This document shows, in pieces, positions 60,976 through 64,000 of a stretch of 64,000 nt of DNA. Source of the stretch: Whitmania pigra (Eukaryota; Annelida; Clitellata; Hirudinida; Haemopidae); NCBI GenBank assembly GCA_021613335.1, contig JAJTWR010000055.1:500001-564000 (forward strand). The letters run 5' to 3'. How positions within the stretch are numbered: the first letter of the stretch is position 1; the number at the start of each line of letters is the position of its first letter. The notes under the pieces were generated by a model. That model was not told the origin of the DNA. It saw only the letters and a program-made list of their open reading frames with translations, and ran no database searches. The position numbers were made by a program, and so were the translations under genes.

Positions 60976-61689
60976 ATGGCGGACTTTGATTTTTCTTCAT
61001 CTGACCCGGATGCCTACCTGCCGGAATTCTACGAGGTTGCAAATTATGTTACAACTAAAAATATGGCCAAAATTTGTAACTCAGATCTTTCCCTAATGCA
61101 CATTAACTGCAGAAGCATCTCAAATAAACTCCAGGAAGTAGAATTGCTGTTATCTTCTTATCATGCAGAAATCCTCGGCGTCAGTGAAACTTGGCTGAAA
61201 AATGGTGATCCTATTCCTGCTATTGATGGTTACAAATTTGTTTTGAAGAACAGGGACCGTGGCCTAGGAGGAGGCGTTGGTTTTTTCATCCAAGACAATA
61301 TTAAATTCAATCTCATTGACACGACCAACTGGAAATTTGAAGGTTTTGAATATCAACTAATCTCAATCAGCCAACGTAGAAGGGAAAACATTGTAGTCGC
61401 AATTATTTATCGCCCACCTGGAAACAGCTTAAAATCTTTTAACAAAGAGTTTTCAGAATTCTTGTCTTATACGATTAAAGACAACAAAAAGACCATAATA
61501 ATGGGCGACTTCAACATTAACCTATTAGCAATTGAAAGCAGTCAACCCACTAATGAATTTTTAAACATCCTCCACTCCTTTTTCATGATGCCTGTGTTCC
61601 TCAAACCCACAAGAATTGGACCCTCATCTGCCACTCTTATAGACAATATTTTCACAATATCTCTCTCAGCAAATGCATCTCCAAGATAA
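60976..61689 (+). CDS. LINE ORF2, apurinic-type endonuclease domain
   Basis: 237 codons: MHINCRSISNK (residues 41-51), GVSETWLK, GGGVGFFIQ, VVAIIYRPPG, IIMGDFNINLL and the start of the last motif at ATLIDNIF. These are the catalytic blocks of the exonuclease-endonuclease-phosphatase fold that nicks target DNA. The frame ends at TAA 61,687. One step over, the sequence goes on as IIIDDISDHFPLHINI, the last endonuclease motif (SDH). Confidence 0.88.
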   Translation: MADFDFSSSDPDAYLPEFYEVANYVTTKNMAKICNSDLSLMHINCRSISNKLQEVELLLSSYHAEILGVSETWLKNGDPIPAIDGYKFVLKNRDRGLGGGVGFFIQDNIKFNLIDTTNWKFEGFEYQLISISQRRRENIVVAIIYRPPGNSLKSFNKEFSEFLSYTIKDNKKTIIMGDFNINLLAIESSQPTNEFLNILHSFFMMPVFLKPTRIGPSSATLIDNIFTISLSANASPR

Positions 61690-61978
61690 TTATTGATGAT
61701 ATTTCGGATCACTTCCCTCTCCACATCAACATCAAACTACATGAGACTATTAAAATAGTGGAGCCCCCAAAGCTGCACAGAAAACAAGATAAACAAACAA
61801 AACTGAAATTTAAAGAATGCTTGACTGAGGTGGACTGGTCTGATGTGACCAGAGAATGTGAATCCCAAAATATATCTCATGCCTACAAACTTTTTCTATC
61901 GAAATATCAAAGTCTATACAATCATTGTTTTCCCTTGACAACTGTCGGTTCTCAATCCAGAATTAAAAACAGGAATGG

Positions 61979-63361
61979 ATGACCCCCGCCCTCCTAAAAT
62001 CTTGCAAAGTAAAAAGCAAACTGTACAAGACATATCTAAAGAATCCAACTCCAGAAAACAAGATCAAATTCACAAAGTACAGAAACAGATTCAAAACTAT
62101 CAAGCAAGCTATAATTCGCCAACATTTCTCATCAAAATTCCTGAGACAACAGGGAAATCCAAAAGGTACTTGGAACATCATAAAAGGTATTTTGTCTAGA
62201 GGGAGCAAATCAGTTGAAGCTCCCGACATATTCTATTCAGACGACGGATGCGAACTAAACTCCCCAACTGAAACAGCTGAACAATTCAACAAACATTTTT
62301 CCGATCTTGGTCCAAACTTGGCAAAGAAAATCATCCCTCCATCCAAATCCTTCCATGAATTCCTTACGAGATCTCCCACTCCCACAATGTCTTTTTTCCC
62401 TGTTTCGCCAGATGAGATCATCCAAATAGTTAAAGAATTGAAGACCTCCCATAGCTGTGGTCTTGATGGTATTGATCCTTGTATTGCTGGCGAATTCATC
62501 CCATTGATCTCTAATATTCTCAGCTCTCTGATCAATTGTTCACTGTCGACGGGATATGTACCAGATGACTTAAAATTTGCCAAAGTGATTCCATTGCATA
62601 AATCCGGTGATCTGAACAGGATCTGCAATTACAGACCTATCTCAATTCTGCCAGATTTTTCAAAAATTTTCGAAAAGGCCGTATATCGTCGAGTTGAATC
62701 CTTCTTATCAAGGTTTAGTCTGCTCAATAACAAACAATTCGGATTTCGAAAAAATCACTCAACATATATGCCTCTACTCTTACTTTATTCGAAAATTGCC
62801 GACGCTCTGGACCGTGGTGAGTTCACCATCGGTGTGTTTCTCGATCTATCAAAGGCATTTGATACCGTAAATCATGAGATACTTTTGTCGAAACTTTATC
62901 ATTACGGTTTGCGTGGTTGTGTTTTGAAGTGGTTCACCAGTTATTTGTCGGGTCGTAAACAATTGACAGAATTTAATGGGTTTGAATCTTCGTTTAGTGA
63001 CGTAGCTTGTGGCGTTCCTCAAGGGTCTATTCTTGGCCCCTTGCTATTCATAATTTATATTAACGATTTACATAACTCATCATCTTTACTTACATTTTTA
63101 TTATTCGCAGACGATACAAATGTATTTGCTTCTGGCAAAAATCTCAATGACTTAATTATCACCATCAATAGGGAGTTAACAAATGTTGACACTTGGTTTC
63201 GCGCCAATAAGTTATCTTTAAATGTCGACAAGACAAATTTTATGCTGTTTTGCTCAAAAAATAAGGACAGAACCCATAGTATTCAACCTTGCATCAACAA
63301 CTTACAGATTAAACATGTCACCTCTACCAATTCCTCGGCATTATTATCGATGATAAATTAA
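61979..63361 (+). CDS. LINE ORF2, reverse transcriptase domain
   Basis: 460 codons beginning MTPALLKSCKVKSK after the linker frame at 61,758-61,980. RT blocks in order: AKVIPLHKSGD, NYRPISILPDFSKIFEK, FGFRKNHST, FLDLSKAFDTVNHE (first catalytic Asp), GVPQGSILGPLLFIIYINDL, LLFADDTNVFA (catalytic Asp pair intact) and NKLSLNVDKTNFM. A frameshift near 63,328 leads to the continuation FLGIIIDDKLNWFLHINY in the next frame. Confidence 0.92.
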   Translation: MTPALLKSCKVKSKLYKTYLKNPTPENKIKFTKYRNRFKTIKQAIIRQHFSSKFLRQQGNPKGTWNIIKGILSRGSKSVEAPDIFYSDDGCELNSPTETAEQFNKHFSDLGPNLAKKIIPPSKSFHEFLTRSPTPTMSFFPVSPDEIIQIVKELKTSHSCGLDGIDPCIAGEFIPLISNILSSLINCSLSTGYVPDDLKFAKVIPLHKSGDLNRICNYRPISILPDFSKIFEKAVYRRVESFLSRFSLLNNKQFGFRKNHSTYMPLLLLYSKIADALDRGEFTIGVFLDLSKAFDTVNHEILLSKLYHYGLRGCVLKWFTSYLSGRKQLTEFNGFESSFSDVACGVPQGSILGPLLFIIYINDLHNSSSLLTFLLFADDTNVFASGKNLNDLIITINRELTNVDTWFRANKLSLNVDKTNFMLFCSKNKDRTHSIQPCINNLQIKHVTSTNSSALLSMIN

Positions 63362-63369
63362 ACTGGTTT

Positions 63370-63930
63370 TTGCATATCAATTACGTTGCCTCCAAAATTT
63401 CAAAAAACATTGGCATCATGTCAAGGGTCTCTTCATTTGTTGATAAAAAAATTCTCATTATGCTTTATTATTCTTTAATATATCCTTATCTCATCTATTG
63501 TAATATCGCCTGGGCCTCTACCTATCCCTCTAAACTTATCCACTTACTTACACTCCAAAAAAGAATAATTCGTACTATATTTCGTCTCCATCCACGTGCC
63601 CATACAAAGGACTTTTTTATTTCAAATGGACTTCTAAATATATATCAGATCAATAAATTCCAAACTTGCCTCTTCATATACAATTATGAACATAACTTGC
63701 TGCCTCCATCCTTTAATAATATGTTTTTCAAATCATCAGATGTCCACTCTTACAATCTTAGATCATCCAATCAATTGAGATCTGAATTTTCCCGTACCAC
63801 CTTCAAAAAATTCTCCATATGTTGCAAAGGTCCACTCTTGTTCTCCTCTCTGCCGTCGTCCCTTGTTTCTCTAAACAGTTCCTCACTATTTAAATCCCAT
63901 CTTAAAAAACACATTCTATCCACCTGTTGA
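63370..63930 (+). CDS. LINE ORF2, C-terminal region
   Basis: 186 codons following the frameshift: ASKISKNIGIMSRVSSFVD, LIMLYYSLIYPYLIYCNIAWAST, RIIRTIFRLHP and HSYNLRSSNQL, ending TGA. This is the conserved tail after the RT in CR1/Jockey-group elements. The remaining 70 bases are probably the element's 3' UTR. Confidence 0.85.
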   Translation: MHINYVASKISKNIGIMSRVSSFVDKKILIMLYYSLIYPYLIYCNIAWASTYPSKLIHLLTLQKRIIRTIFRLHPRAHTKDFFISNGLLNIYQINKFQTCLFIYNYEHNLLPPSFNNMFFKSSDVHSYNLRSSNQLRSEFSRTTFKKFSICCKGPLLFSSLPSSLVSLNSSSLFKSHLKKHILSTC

Positions 63931-64000
63931 ACCTGTTATCCACATTTCCACCTTATCATTCATTTTATTATCCTGGTTTTTTCCTCGTTGATTACATCGC

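Larger units (their letters stand above)
60500..64000 (+). mobile_element. nearly full CR1/Jockey-group LINE, runs off the window end
   Basis: Order: C-terminal part of ORF1, then ORF2 with endonuclease, reverse transcriptase and C-terminal region. Three frameshifts break ORF2, near 61,688, 61,970 and 63,328. Each reads through cleanly if the frame is changed by one step, so the copy is either recently dead or affected by base-calling errors. The 5' end is truncated within ORF1 against ADAM upstream sequence. No 3' tail is reached. Confidence 0.9.

Overview
This is a eukaryotic, animal-type window. It is strongly AT-rich, crowded with microsatellites, has short GT-AG introns, and carries several classes of transposable element. 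The gene set (cereblon and M12B/ADAM metalloproteases), together with CR1/Jockey-like LINEs, a Ty3-type LTR element, a hAT transposon and a tRNA-derived SINE, suggests an invertebrate, plausibly a lophotrochozoan such as an annelid. The species cannot be proven from the sequence alone.

Bases 1 to about 18,800 are mostly gene-poor. They hold (GAT)n, (TAA)n, (TATAA)n and (GGAT)n arrays, two minisatellites, one GC-rich island and SINE copies or SINE ends. The only candidate gene there is a weak one on the minus strand at 5,708-6,199. Long open frames in this part are nearly all simple repeats read as poly-Asp, poly-His, poly-Ile or poly-Met.

Bases 18,853-21,911 (minus) hold a complete nine-exon cereblon gene (CRBN), 429 codons when spliced. 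It has a Lon-like N-terminal domain and a CULT domain with both CxxC zinc pairs and the three-tryptophan pocket.

Bases 24,597 to about 58,770 (plus) hold a tandem array of ADAM-type (reprolysin) genes. All follow one 19-exon plan with identical intron phases: signal peptide, prodomain with cysteine switch, zinc metalloprotease, disintegrin, cysteine-rich, EGF-like, Thr-rich stalk and a C-terminal hydrophobic tail. Copy A (24,597-31,267) is complete except for a disturbed exon 14. Copy B (34,347-40,727) has lost the three exons that carry the zinc site and carries a hAT insertion. Copy C (43,582-57,730) splices to an intact 728-residue protein even though a LINE, an LTR element and a SINE sit in its introns. 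Each gene is followed by a conserved 3' UTR and by decayed exon fragments of further copies. Upstream-region sequence of a fourth copy is visible at about 60,385-60,499, where a LINE interrupts it.

Bases 58,980-64,000 are two plus-strand LINEs of the CR1/Jockey group, both inactivated by stops or frameshifts. The second runs to the window end. Overall the window shows a stable housekeeping gene beside a fast-changing protease cluster under heavy transposon traffic.
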